64,000 nt of DNA, taken from the NCBI GenBank assembly GCA_014381825.1, contig JACNKX010000151.1, positions 1 to 64,000 of the forward strand. Direction: 5' to 3'. Below the pieces are notes generated by a model, which made no database searches, was not told the DNA's origin, and saw nothing but the letters and a program-made list of their open reading frames with translations. The translations under genes and the position numbers were made by a program. This stretch comes from Planctomycetota bacterium (GTDB lineage Bacteria > Planctomycetota > Planctomycetia > Pirellulales > Pirellulaceae). Of this stretch, positions 27,591 through 35,728 are shown one piece after another; within the stretch, counting starts at the first letter, position 1; every line of letters begins with the position of its first letter.

Positions 27591-28769
27591 TTAGATCCCC
27601 CCGCTTCCTTGGCCAGAGATCACGAATTCTCGAGCGTCCACCAATGTCGCGCCACTTGCATTTTCCGCCGTCGTGATGGCACCCGTTCTGTCAGCAATCG
27701 ACACCCAGCTATTACCGGTGTCTTCAAGATTCGTTTGAGTTGCGTTTAACGTTGGAGAAACCGCCGTCGCCAAGACGGGCGGCGGGACGGATTGATCGAA
27801 CTTGCCGAGCAAGAAATGGATCGTGCCTTGTACGGGCGCACCCACCAATGGAATTGTCCCCGTCCCAGCGTTGTAGATGCCGGTATATACCTTCGAGACC
27901 GCGCCACCCGGATCGAACATCACGATCACGGGTTGTGAATTAAGTACGCCAGGTTGATTCTGAAGGCTCGCGTCAAATTGCGATCCACTCGCACCAATTC
28001 CGGAGTACTCGAGATCGATCGCTACTCCTCCAGAAAATAGCAAGGGCGCTACCTTTGACCGCCGCGGCTGACGGTAGATTTGGAAGGAAACGACAGTACC
28101 GGGTGGTGGTGGATTTGGCCCATCATCTGACAACGCCCAACCAGCTTCGCCGCGGTCGTCGGTTCCATTCTGTCCGTCATCGTCAACCCCCGCGTCGCCC
28201 CACTTGCCGTCGGGACCTGGGTTCACGATCGCACTCGGAGCCTCAAAAACAATCGTGTAGACACTTGGCACTCCGACGCCCTTCAAATCAGGAATCGGTG
28301 GCACGGATACTAATTCGAATCGAGCTCCCTTATAACCAAACCGTATCGAATCGCCCGCTTGGACAAGGAACGGGAGCGAGAGGCTCAAAGCTGGATCAAT
28401 ATCTGCGCTTTCTGATCGACCGTCGCTGTCCGAGTCCACTAGAACGGCTGTCGAGCTGATGAAATCACCTGAATAGGGAGCTGGCGTCTCCGCCATATAT
28501 ACGTTCAACGCGGCATTTCCACCGGCGGCGTCACGTTCCACCCAGACTCCCGCCGGTCGACCGTTTTGGATTGCTCGCGCTTTGGCGCTCGTAAGAAAGA
28601 CGTTAAACTGCCGAGAAGCCTCTCGGCGTTTTGCGTCGTCCACCGCCGGCTTCATCATCGGCACAGAAACACCGATCAGCAGAACGGCAATCGTAACGAC
28701 AACCATCAACTCGACCAGAGTCATTCCCTGGTTTGCAGTATTCGATATTCTTCGAAGTTTCGGCGTCAT
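27591..28769 (-). CDS. GspH-like pseudopilin
   Basis: The product is 392 residues. The prepilin signal NQG/MTLVELMVVVTIAVLL has Gly at -1, Met at +1 and Glu at +5. The following helix (SVPMMKPAVDDAKRREASRQ, then FNVFLTSAKARAIQNGRPAG) matches the GspH/FimT pattern. An Asp-rich loop (WGDAGVDDDGQNGTDD) lies in the middle. It begins 6 bases after the GspG-like gene upstream. Confidence 0.87.
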   Translation of the reverse strand: MTPKLRRISNTANQGMTLVELMVVVTIAVLLIGVSVPMMKPAVDDAKRREASRQFNVFLTSAKARAIQNGRPAGVWVERDAAGGNAALNVYMAETPAPYSGDFISSTAVLVDSDSDGRSESADIDPALSLSLPFLVQAGDSIRFGYKGARFELVSVPPIPDLKGVGVPSVYTIVFEAPSAIVNPGPDGKWGDAGVDDDGQNGTDDRGEAGWALSDDGPNPPPPGTVVSFQIYRQPRRSKVAPLLFSGGVAIDLEYSGIGASGSQFDASLQNQPGVLNSQPVIVMFDPGGAVSKVYTGIYNAGTGTIPLVGAPVQGTIHFLLGKFDQSVPPPVLATAVSPTLNATQTNLEDTGNSWVSIADRTGAITTAENASGATLVDAREFVISGQGSGGI

Positions 28770-28775
28770 GAGAAA

Positions 28776-29843
28776 CTAGTTTGCATCAAGTAGTAGGTGA
28801 TTGGTGATATTGTCGACGTCGTTCAGCTGGCCATCCAAGACGCCGCCCTCCCCCGCATCAATCGAATCGCCAAGTTGATGTGCGATACTGGTCGCAGCGT
28901 CAACCCAGGACGCATACGGGTCACTTGGCGGGTCGGTCGCATCGCCAGACTCAACAGCAGGCGTCACACCACTCTTGAAGCCGACAAAGATATCGTACAA
29001 ACCGTCTCGTCCAGCGGAGTATATGAGCGGAACCAACCGGTAGGTCGAACGTGTATCAGTGTCAAACGGATCGAATGGATCTGCATCGCTCTGGCTTTGG
29101 GCCTCGCTGAAAAACCCAGGTGCCCATCGCAAGAATTCAATTGGGTTTCCCCAACCGTCGAGAATTTCTGGCATCCCGTCGGCATCGACGTCTCCGATTT
29201 CATTTTCTCGGAACGAGTCAATTCCAGTGGCGTCGCCGTCTCGTATTGACGCAGCGATTAAGTAAAGACACTCAGCGCCTTGATGACCGGTCGTCCAAAC
29301 TGTTGGCCAACTTGCTCCAGCTAATGCCTTGGCGCGTTGACGGTACCCACGATGGAGGGATGGCTGAGGCACCTTGATCGAACTCAATGGAGCGGCGTAA
29401 CCCGGATAGAGTGTCGCCGGCCCCTTTGCGATATCAGACCTTCGATCAGGCAACTCCATCCGCATAAGGTCTCGCAACATATCGAGCCGCAAACGGGCGA
29501 TCCCAGATTCGTAACTGCCACCTGTCGGATAGAAAGTTTCTGCCGGCGTCGGATCCCAGCGTCCGTTTCCGTTCGTATCGTCAAACCTCATTGGAATAAC
29601 GGCGAGACCTGTGGAAAGGGTGTAACGCAACGACCGAGTTTCATATCCCTCGAGTCGCGCCATAACCATCTCGTGAAGCTTTGCAATCTGAGCTTCAGTA
29701 CGCGTGGCCTTTGCATCTTCCATGACGCCGTTCAACGCAAACAAGACTGCGCTTGCCAACACCGAGACGATCGAAATCACGATCAGCAGCTCAACGAGAG
29801 TGAACGATGGACGTGACCGATAACTTTTTGAGACCCGACTCAT
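28776..29843 (-). CDS. GspG-like pseudopilin with serine before the cleavage site
   Basis: The product is 355 residues. The signal is RSRPS/FTLVELLIVISIVSVL: Phe at +1 and Glu at +5 as usual, but Ser where Gly is normally found at -1. The body contains an Asp-rich loop FDDTNGNGRWDP and GDVDADGMPE, similar to the calcium site known in GspG. The start overlaps the stop of the gene at 29840 by ATGA, so the two pseudopilins are translationally coupled. Confidence 0.87.
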   Translation of the reverse strand: MSRVSKSYRSRPSFTLVELLIVISIVSVLASAVLFALNGVMEDAKATRTEAQIAKLHEMVMARLEGYETRSLRYTLSTGLAVIPMRFDDTNGNGRWDPTPAETFYPTGGSYESGIARLRLDMLRDLMRMELPDRRSDIAKGPATLYPGYAAPLSSIKVPQPSLHRGYRQRAKALAGASWPTVWTTGHQGAECLYLIAASIRDGDATGIDSFRENEIGDVDADGMPEILDGWGNPIEFLRWAPGFFSEAQSQSDADPFDPFDTDTRSTYRLVPLIYSAGRDGLYDIFVGFKSGVTPAVESGDATDPPSDPYASWVDAATSIAHQLGDSIDAGEGGVLDGQLNDVDNITNHLLLDAN

Positions 29844-30769
29844 GGCACGCTGTCCCCCATCGTCTTCCCCTCACTAAAATCAGCCAAGTTATCGTCATCC
29901 TCATCTGCTAACGTGTAATTTGGATCGGGATACTGTTTGTAGTTAGGAGACGTAATAGAGATACTGCCAAAGTGTTCATCTAAGCCGGCGCTGATCAGTT
30001 GAAACTTACCCGGATTGAGCCAAGTTGTATTGTTTGGAGACGCGGACGGCGTTGTTTGCGATTTGTCCAACGCGACATTAATGGCGGAATTTGACCGGTA
30101 GGGTCGCACTGTTCCACCGCCAGAAAGCGTATAAGTCGGAACGTTGTATGCATAAGTCCCTGAGTTAACCCGACCGTCAAAATACACGTATGGGGCCTCA
30201 GGAGCCTGCTTGGGCGCGTACTCAGGCCATCCGTCGTCATCGAGGTCAGTTAATCTCGTCTCGTCGAACTCAAAGAAAGAGACGGGCTCCCCTGGTCCGC
30301 TGATAACCTTCGCGCCACTAGTCGTTTGCCCACTACCGACACTATCGATATTCAGCGGCGCTCTCGGGTCTGTACTAACAGCGCTTAGCCAAAACACTAG
30401 TGCTTCGGCCGGATCAAGATCCGCCGGGTTAGGAACCGGAGCAGCACCGGCTGGCCCCGCATCCCAAGGCGGGTTCGTGTACCAAGTCGAAAGCGCCATC
30501 GTATTGCGATTGTATGCTTTCCGCAAATGAGCTTGAACTGCAGTCGAACTTGAGAAATCCGGAGGGTAGTCTCCAATTTTTGACTTATACGCCTCGATGG
30601 CATTCGCCAAATTCTTCGTCTCCAACGCAATCGCCGCAATCTTCGCACTCCGGATTGCTCCCGCCAATGTCGGAACTAAAATCGCCGCCAAGATCCCAAT
30701 GATCGCGATCACGACCAACATTTCGACGAGCGTGAATCCAGTTTGTTTTTCAGGATGCGTGGTTCGCAT
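29840..30769 (-). CDS. Major pseudopilin, GspG-like
   Basis: The product is 309 residues. The canonical type III signal peptide KQTG/FTLVEMLVVIAIIGILAA with Gly -1, Phe +1 and Glu +5 makes it the best candidate for the main subunit. GspG-type features follow: NAIEAYKSKIGDYPPDF and a C-terminal part with GDSVP at the end. It has a strong ribosome site (AGGAGAG, 7 bases before ATG), the best in the operon, in keeping with high expression. It lies 87 bases after pilC. Confidence 0.9.
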   Translation of the reverse strand: MRTTHPEKQTGFTLVEMLVVIAIIGILAAILVPTLAGAIRSAKIAAIALETKNLANAIEAYKSKIGDYPPDFSSSTAVQAHLRKAYNRNTMALSTWYTNPPWDAGPAGAAPVPNPADLDPAEALVFWLSAVSTDPRAPLNIDSVGSGQTTSGAKVISGPGEPVSFFEFDETRLTDLDDDGWPEYAPKQAPEAPYVYFDGRVNSGTYAYNVPTYTLSGGGTVRPYRSNSAINVALDKSQTTPSASPNNTTWLNPGKFQLISAGLDEHFGSISITSPNYKQYPDPNYTLADEDDDNLADFSEGKTMGDSVP

Positions 30770-30826
30770 CGGAACTCTCCTAATGTAAGCGGTCGGTAGT
30801 CAGCTCTTCGCGTCTCGCTCCGAGCG

Positions 30827-30856
30827 GGCTCATCACGGCGAAGCGTGATGCTACTT
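30827..30856 (-). promoter_or_regulatory. Hairpin upstream of the major pseudopilin
   Basis: In the gap between pilC and the major pseudopilin, CATCACG and CGTGATG form a 7-bp stem around a 6-base loop (within 30827-30856). No T-tract follows on the minus strand, so it is more likely a processing or stabilising structure that raises pseudopilin mRNA levels than a terminator. This role is inferred from position. Confidence 0.3.
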
Positions 30857-32269
30857 TTATGACAAGCCGGTGATCAAGCTGACCAATGGCATGAACAGCG
30901 AAATAACAATGAATCCAACGGCTCCGCCTAAGAAGCAGATCATCAGCGGCTCTAACAAGGCCATCAAACCATCCGTCAGCGTCTTGACCTCTTCGTCGTA
31001 TTGATCGGCGACTTTGTAAAGCATCGTGTCCAGTTCGCCCGTCTCTTCGCCAACGTCAACCATGTTCACGACGAGATCATCAACGACGCGGCCCTTGATC
31101 TTCGTCAAGTACCACAGCAACGCCAGCGTCCCAACACCGCCCGCCACGCCAGCTCCAAGTTGAAGCATGCCCTCCATCCCTTTCATCGGGGTCAGGCACA
31201 TGATCATCATGCCGGGGACTGCACCGAAAACGAACCAGAAGAATCCGGCCATCGGGTGGAAACCAAGTTCGGAGTAATCCTTCATCGGTCGAGAGACGGT
31301 ATTACCTTCGCGAATCGAGTCGGTGACTTTGCCGTAGATCTTTTCAAACAAGGCGTTGCCCGCGGTTTCGCGAGTGATTGTCAATCCTTCGAGGATTGGC
31401 ACGCCGCTGGATATCAAAGTTCCGAGCGTTCGTGTCGTTCGGGCGAGCGTGTTTTTCTCGACCAGCATTCCCATAATCGGAAGTCTGAGAATAAAGATGT
31501 CCCAGCCCATGCGGCCATGCTTGAACTTCCGCATCAGCTTGACGAACACCACCAGCCCAATTGGGACGGCAGGTATCAGGAACCAAAAGTTCAGCACGAA
31601 TTCAGAGATTGCAACCAGCAACTGTGTTGGGAGAGGAAGCTCCAGTCCAAAATCCTCGAACATAGTGGCGAACACCGGGACGATCTTCCACATAATGAAC
31701 GTCAAAATACCGACCGCGACCAAGATCACGATCACCGGATAGATCATCGCGCCCTTGACCTTCTTCTTGAGCGATTCAGATCGTTCCATGAACTCGGCAA
31801 GCCGTTGCAGAATCACTTCCAAGGCGCCACCAGCCTCGCCCGCTTTGATCATGTTCACGTACAGACGTGAGAAGACCTTCGGACACTTGCTCATCGCTTC
31901 GGACAGCGTGGCTCCGGTTTCAATCTCTTCGCAAGTATCTTGCAACGCGAATTTCAATTTGCCGGACGGGGCGTTCTGTTCGAGGATCTTCAAGCTTCGG
32001 AGAATCGGCAGACCAGCGTCTTGCAGAATCGAGAGCTGACGTGTGAAGGAACAGACGTGCTTCGTCCCACCACCACCCAGCGCAAAGCCTCGCTTCTGCT
32101 TGACTTTCCCACCCGCAGCGGTCGCGGCAGCTTTCTTGACGGCAATCTTCGTGACGAAGTAGCCCATTTGCCGAATGGTCGTCTGTGCCTCTTCTTCGGT
32201 TGCCGCATCGATGACATCACGGATTTCTTGACCCGTTGCATCCATCGCTTCAAATTGAAATGTCGGCAT
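30857..32269 (-). CDS. pilC: Inner-membrane platform protein, PilC/GspF family
   Basis: The product is 470 residues. It has the N-terminal MPTFQFEAMDATGQEIRD, then the two tandem T2SSF domains: first with FTRQLSILQDAGLPILRSL, then with LARTTRTLGTLISSGVPILE. Membrane helices fall near residues 200-270 (AMIYPVIVILVAVGILTFIM and following) and at the C-terminus (LMICFLGGAVGFIVISLFMP). It anchors the assembly ATPases at the inner membrane and drives pilin polymerisation. Extra insertions (AATAAGGKVKQKRGFALG; a hydrophobic FFWFVFGAVPGMMIM) make it longer than the usual 400 residues. Confidence 0.93.
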   Translation of the reverse strand: MPTFQFEAMDATGQEIRDVIDAATEEEAQTTIRQMGYFVTKIAVKKAAATAAGGKVKQKRGFALGGGGTKHVCSFTRQLSILQDAGLPILRSLKILEQNAPSGKLKFALQDTCEEIETGATLSEAMSKCPKVFSRLYVNMIKAGEAGGALEVILQRLAEFMERSESLKKKVKGAMIYPVIVILVAVGILTFIMWKIVPVFATMFEDFGLELPLPTQLLVAISEFVLNFWFLIPAVPIGLVVFVKLMRKFKHGRMGWDIFILRLPIMGMLVEKNTLARTTRTLGTLISSGVPILEGLTITRETAGNALFEKIYGKVTDSIREGNTVSRPMKDYSELGFHPMAGFFWFVFGAVPGMMIMCLTPMKGMEGMLQLGAGVAGGVGTLALLWYLTKIKGRVVDDLVVNMVDVGEETGELDTMLYKVADQYDEEVKTLTDGLMALLEPLMICFLGGAVGFIVISLFMPLVSLITGLS

Positions 32270-32348
32270 CGCTTCGTTCCTGAAAGGGGAGTGGGAAGTA
32301 AGTGTTAGTCTGTCGTTAGACTTCAGTAATCAAAGTTCAGAGGTCGGG

Positions 32349-34073
32349 TTATGCGTCAACAATTGTTTCTCGAATGACTTCGTCTGGTGTCGTGGTACCG
32401 TCGAACATAAAGGACGTCGCTGCGTCGCGGAGCGAGACCATGCCATAGCTGCGCGCGGCGTCTCGTAGCTCATCAATCGACACGTTGCCGAGGATCATGT
32501 CTCGCAAGTTGTCGTTCATGATCATCAACTCGAACAACCCGACACGGCCCTTGTATCCAGTGTTGTTGCAGATGTCACAGCCGCGTCCGCGATAAAACTT
32601 TTGTTCAGAGGTTAACTCTTCGCGATTCAGCTCCAGATCCACCAGCATGTTCTCAGTCGGCTCGATTTCGTCGCGACACTGGCTGCAAATGCGCCGGACC
32701 AAGCGTTGGGCAAGGATCGCCTCGACGGTGGCCGCGATCATAAACGTCGGTACTCCCATGTCCTTCAAGCGGCTGATCGTGCTGGGGGCGTCGTTCGTGT
32801 GCAGCGTGCTAAAGACCATATGGCCGGTCAGCGAAGCTTGAATCGCGATCTCAGCAGTTTCGATGTCGCGGATCTCGCCGACCAAGATACGATCGGGGTC
32901 TTGTCGCAAGATGGCTCGTAAAGCGGCGGCGAAAGTGACGCCGATGTCAGAATCGATTGGCACTTGAATGATCCCATCGATATCGTATTCGACGGGATCT
33001 TCTGTGGTGATCAGCTTGTCTTCCATGGTGTTCAAGTCACTGAGCGCCGAGTAGAGCGTCGTGGTCTTCCCCGATCCGGTCGGTCCTGTGACCAGGACGA
33101 TTCCATTTGGTTTCCCAATGACTCCCTTGAACTCCTTCATCGTCGGAGCGTCCATGCCGACCTTGTTCAAGTCGAGCGAAACGACAGAGCGATCGAGGAC
33201 TCGCATTACAACGCTCTCACCAAACATGGTTGGCAAAACGCTGACGCGAAGATCGATTGGGTGGCCGCCGACCGAAAGCTCGATTCGACCGTCTTGCGGC
33301 ATTCGTCGTTCCGCGATATCCAGATCCGCCATCACCTTGATGCGAGTCGTGATCGCAAATGCCAAGTGGCGCGGCGGCGGCACCATCTCGAACAGAACAC
33401 CGTCGGCTTTGATGCGGATGCGGAATTCGTCCTCAAACGGCTCGAAGTGAATGTCGCTGGCGTGATCTTTGATCGCCAGCAAGAGAATCATGTTAAGCAG
33501 TTTGCGAACGGGAGCGCTGTCAGCCAGAGCTTCGGCATTGGTGAGATCGAATGTTTCCTTTTGCGCCATACTCTTCTCAGCCATGGCGATCAGTTCTTCG
33601 TCATTTTCCATATCGCCGATAAGCCGCTCGACGCTTTCGCCACCCGCGTCATAGAACTTCTCTAGGCACCGAACGACTTCACGCTCTGTGGCCACGACGA
33701 TTTTCACGTCGAGTCCCAAAAACGTTCGCAGTTCGTCTTGGATCTGAAGGTTCTGGGGGTCACAAGTCGCGACCGTCAGCTCGTCGTCCTCGCGTTTGAC
33801 CGGGATAATGCGATACAACTGCGCCATCGTCTCGGAGATCTGATCTTTCAACTCTGCCGATAGCTCAAATTCGGCCAGGCTGATGACTTGCATATTCATC
33901 TGCTCGGCGAGCGCTTGGGCGATCTGCTCGTCGGTGATCAAGCCCATTTCTTCAGCGATGACGCCTAGCTTCTCGCCTGGCTGGCGATCCTGCTCTTCGA
34001 GCAACATCTCAAGCTGGTCATCACTGATGAACCCAAGATCTACCAGTATCTGTCCAATTCGACGTATAGCCAT
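32349..34073 (-). CDS. Assembly ATPase, GspE/PilB type (second copy)
   Basis: The product is 574 residues. An N-terminal MshEN-like domain (1-150, LGFISDDQLEMLLEEQDRQPG) is followed by the T2SSE motor: Walker A GPTGSGKTTTLYSALSD, Asp box, Walker B ILVGEIRDIETAEIA, His box STLHTNDAPSTISRL, and a tetracysteine zinc loop (CSQC near KRxxR and CDIC). It powers extension of the pseudopilus. It lies 50 bases after pilT. A second enzyme of the same kind is encoded at 35729-37444. Confidence 0.94.
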   Translation of the reverse strand: MAIRRIGQILVDLGFISDDQLEMLLEEQDRQPGEKLGVIAEEMGLITDEQIAQALAEQMNMQVISLAEFELSAELKDQISETMAQLYRIIPVKREDDELTVATCDPQNLQIQDELRTFLGLDVKIVVATEREVVRCLEKFYDAGGESVERLIGDMENDEELIAMAEKSMAQKETFDLTNAEALADSAPVRKLLNMILLLAIKDHASDIHFEPFEDEFRIRIKADGVLFEMVPPPRHLAFAITTRIKVMADLDIAERRMPQDGRIELSVGGHPIDLRVSVLPTMFGESVVMRVLDRSVVSLDLNKVGMDAPTMKEFKGVIGKPNGIVLVTGPTGSGKTTTLYSALSDLNTMEDKLITTEDPVEYDIDGIIQVPIDSDIGVTFAAALRAILRQDPDRILVGEIRDIETAEIAIQASLTGHMVFSTLHTNDAPSTISRLKDMGVPTFMIAATVEAILAQRLVRRICSQCRDEIEPTENMLVDLELNREELTSEQKFYRGRGCDICNNTGYKGRVGLFELMIMNDNLRDMILGNVSIDELRDAARSYGMVSLRDAATSFMFDGTTTPDEVIRETIVDA

Positions 34074-34123
34074 TTAAAAAACTCTCAGCAGTTAGCAGTC
34101 AGCTTACTTCTCGCCTCACAGGA

Positions 34124-35239
34124 TTACGCGGCAGACCCTTCCGAGTCTTCTTCATCTTCATCCAGGATCCCGCGGCGTGCGTTCACAATACGTTTCGCGA
34201 GGTCATCCGGGTTCTGAGCCTTGCCCAGAACGTCCTCGAGTGTGCATCTTTCGTCTTTCCACAGCGTAAACAGGGCGTCGTCCATCAGCTGCATGCCGAA
34301 CTTCGCACCCGTTTGAATCGCTGAATTGATACGGAACGTTTTGTTTTCACGAATCAAGTTCGAGATACCCGCGGTTACGATCAACACCTCGTACGCGGCA
34401 CACCGACCGCCGCCAATGCGCGGGATCAGCGTCTGAGCAACGACACCGATCAAGGCGGTCGAAAGCTGCGTCCGAATCTGGTCCTGCAAGTTTCCAGGAA
34501 ACGCATCAATCACGCGATTGACTGTACCTTGAGCACTGTTTGTATGAAGCGTGCCAAATACAACGTGACCTGTTTCAGCCGCCGAGATAGCAGCTTCGAT
34601 GGTTTCCAAGTCTCGCATTTCACCAACCAGAATCACGTCTGGATCTTGCCGCAGAGCCCGCCGAAGCGCATCCGAAAAACTCGGCACGTCGACGTGAACT
34701 TCACGTTGATTGATCGTCGACATTTTGTGTTCGTGGTAAAACTCGATTGGATCTTCAATCGTGATAATGTGATGATCAATGGTCTCGTTGATGTAGTTCA
34801 CCAAACTCGCGAGCGTCGTACTCTTGCCGGAACCGGTTGGCCCGGTGACGAGAAACAGCCCGCGCGGGCGCATCACCATCTTGACGACGCAGTCCGGCAA
34901 ACCGAGTTGCTCGGGAGTGAGTTTATCCGTCGGAATCTGCCGAAGCACCATCGACGTGACACCGCGTTGTTTGAAGACCGAAACGCGAAATCTCGCCATG
35001 TCGCCGAAAGCAAATCCAAAGTCAGCACTGCCGTTTTCAGCCAATTCGCGTTGGCAGCGCTCGGGCGTGATGCTTTTCATCAATGCGATCGTGTCGTCAG
35101 CCTCTAGCGTCTTCGTTTCCAATTTGCGCATACGTCCGTCAAGACGGAATACGGGCGGTTGCCCAACAACGATGTGGATATCGCTCGCGCCCTGTTTTAC
35201 GGCTGCTTGCAGCAATTTGTCGATTAAGACTGTTTTCAT
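34124..35239 (-). CDS. pilT: Retraction ATPase PilT
   Basis: The product is 371 residues, the normal PilT length. It has the PilT opening LLQAAVKQGASDIHIVVGQPP, Walker A GPTGSGKSTTLASLVNYIN, the Asp box, Walker B ILVGEMRDLETIEAAISAAE with GHVVFGTLHTNSA, and the AIRNLIRE-type segment ISNLIRENKTFRI. No tetracysteine loop is present, as expected. A PilT in the same operon argues that the system makes dynamic pili, or a hybrid of type IV pilus and type II secretion. An untranslated leader of nearly 490 bases separates it from the GspE-like gene upstream. Confidence 0.94.
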   Translation of the reverse strand: MKTVLIDKLLQAAVKQGASDIHIVVGQPPVFRLDGRMRKLETKTLEADDTIALMKSITPERCQRELAENGSADFGFAFGDMARFRVSVFKQRGVTSMVLRQIPTDKLTPEQLGLPDCVVKMVMRPRGLFLVTGPTGSGKSTTLASLVNYINETIDHHIITIEDPIEFYHEHKMSTINQREVHVDVPSFSDALRRALRQDPDVILVGEMRDLETIEAAISAAETGHVVFGTLHTNSAQGTVNRVIDAFPGNLQDQIRTQLSTALIGVVAQTLIPRIGGGRCAAYEVLIVTAGISNLIRENKTFRINSAIQTGAKFGMQLMDDALFTLWKDERCTLEDVLGKAQNPDDLAKRIVNARRGILDEDEEDSEGSAA

Positions 35240-35728
35240 CTCGCCGGCCTTACTTCAAAACTGATGATGGGAAGATTCACCGAGTGGCAAGCCATTGCTC
35301 CTCGATACTGGTTGGCGGAAAGCCAAAAGCCTGAGAGTTGAACTAGCTGCGAGATTCGGCCGGGAAGACTTTTGTAAATCTTGCATCATCATCGTCTCTG
35401 TCCGCCTTGTACCGCCCCTGATGCGATACTTGGCGTGCAACCGATTATTTGGCAGTTGCAGGCCGAGCGGCAAACCACGAACCGAATTTCGCGAAGCTCG
35501 TTCAAAATCCTTCTCTCATGCAGGGCAGCACCTCAAGTGCCTTGCAGGCTCGAACGTCATCGTCATGCTCTCTAGTGTCGTCATGCTCTCTAGTGATAGT
35601 GCGATGGGGCGGCGAACTTGATAACCTCCTGCCTGTCCTCATGTGGTACTCCCGCTGCCTACGGACCTGCTCTGTTTGGGGATCCATTTGGGTTCGCCTT
35701 GCTCCGCAAAACAACCATTAATACTTGC
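35240..35728. other. Long intergenic region upstream of pilT
   Basis: I see no convincing gene here on either strand. The notable element is a perfect tandem repeat of 18 bases (35560-35577 and 35578-35595). On the minus strand it would lie in the leader of pilT, and a promoter for pilT and the genes below could be here. Confidence 0.5.
35560..35595. repeat. Two perfect tandem 18-bp units before pilT
   Basis: The unit TCGTCATGCTCTCTAGTG occurs twice head to tail with no mismatch. It lies about 320 bases before pilT. Two tandem sites of this size could bind a regulator, but this is not shown. Confidence 0.7.

Noticed and set aside
31001-31870. 289-codon plus-strand ORF opposite pilC
   Set aside because: It is antisense to a clear PilC/GspF gene, and its translation is rich in His/Gln/Asn without structure. 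It is a shadow frame.
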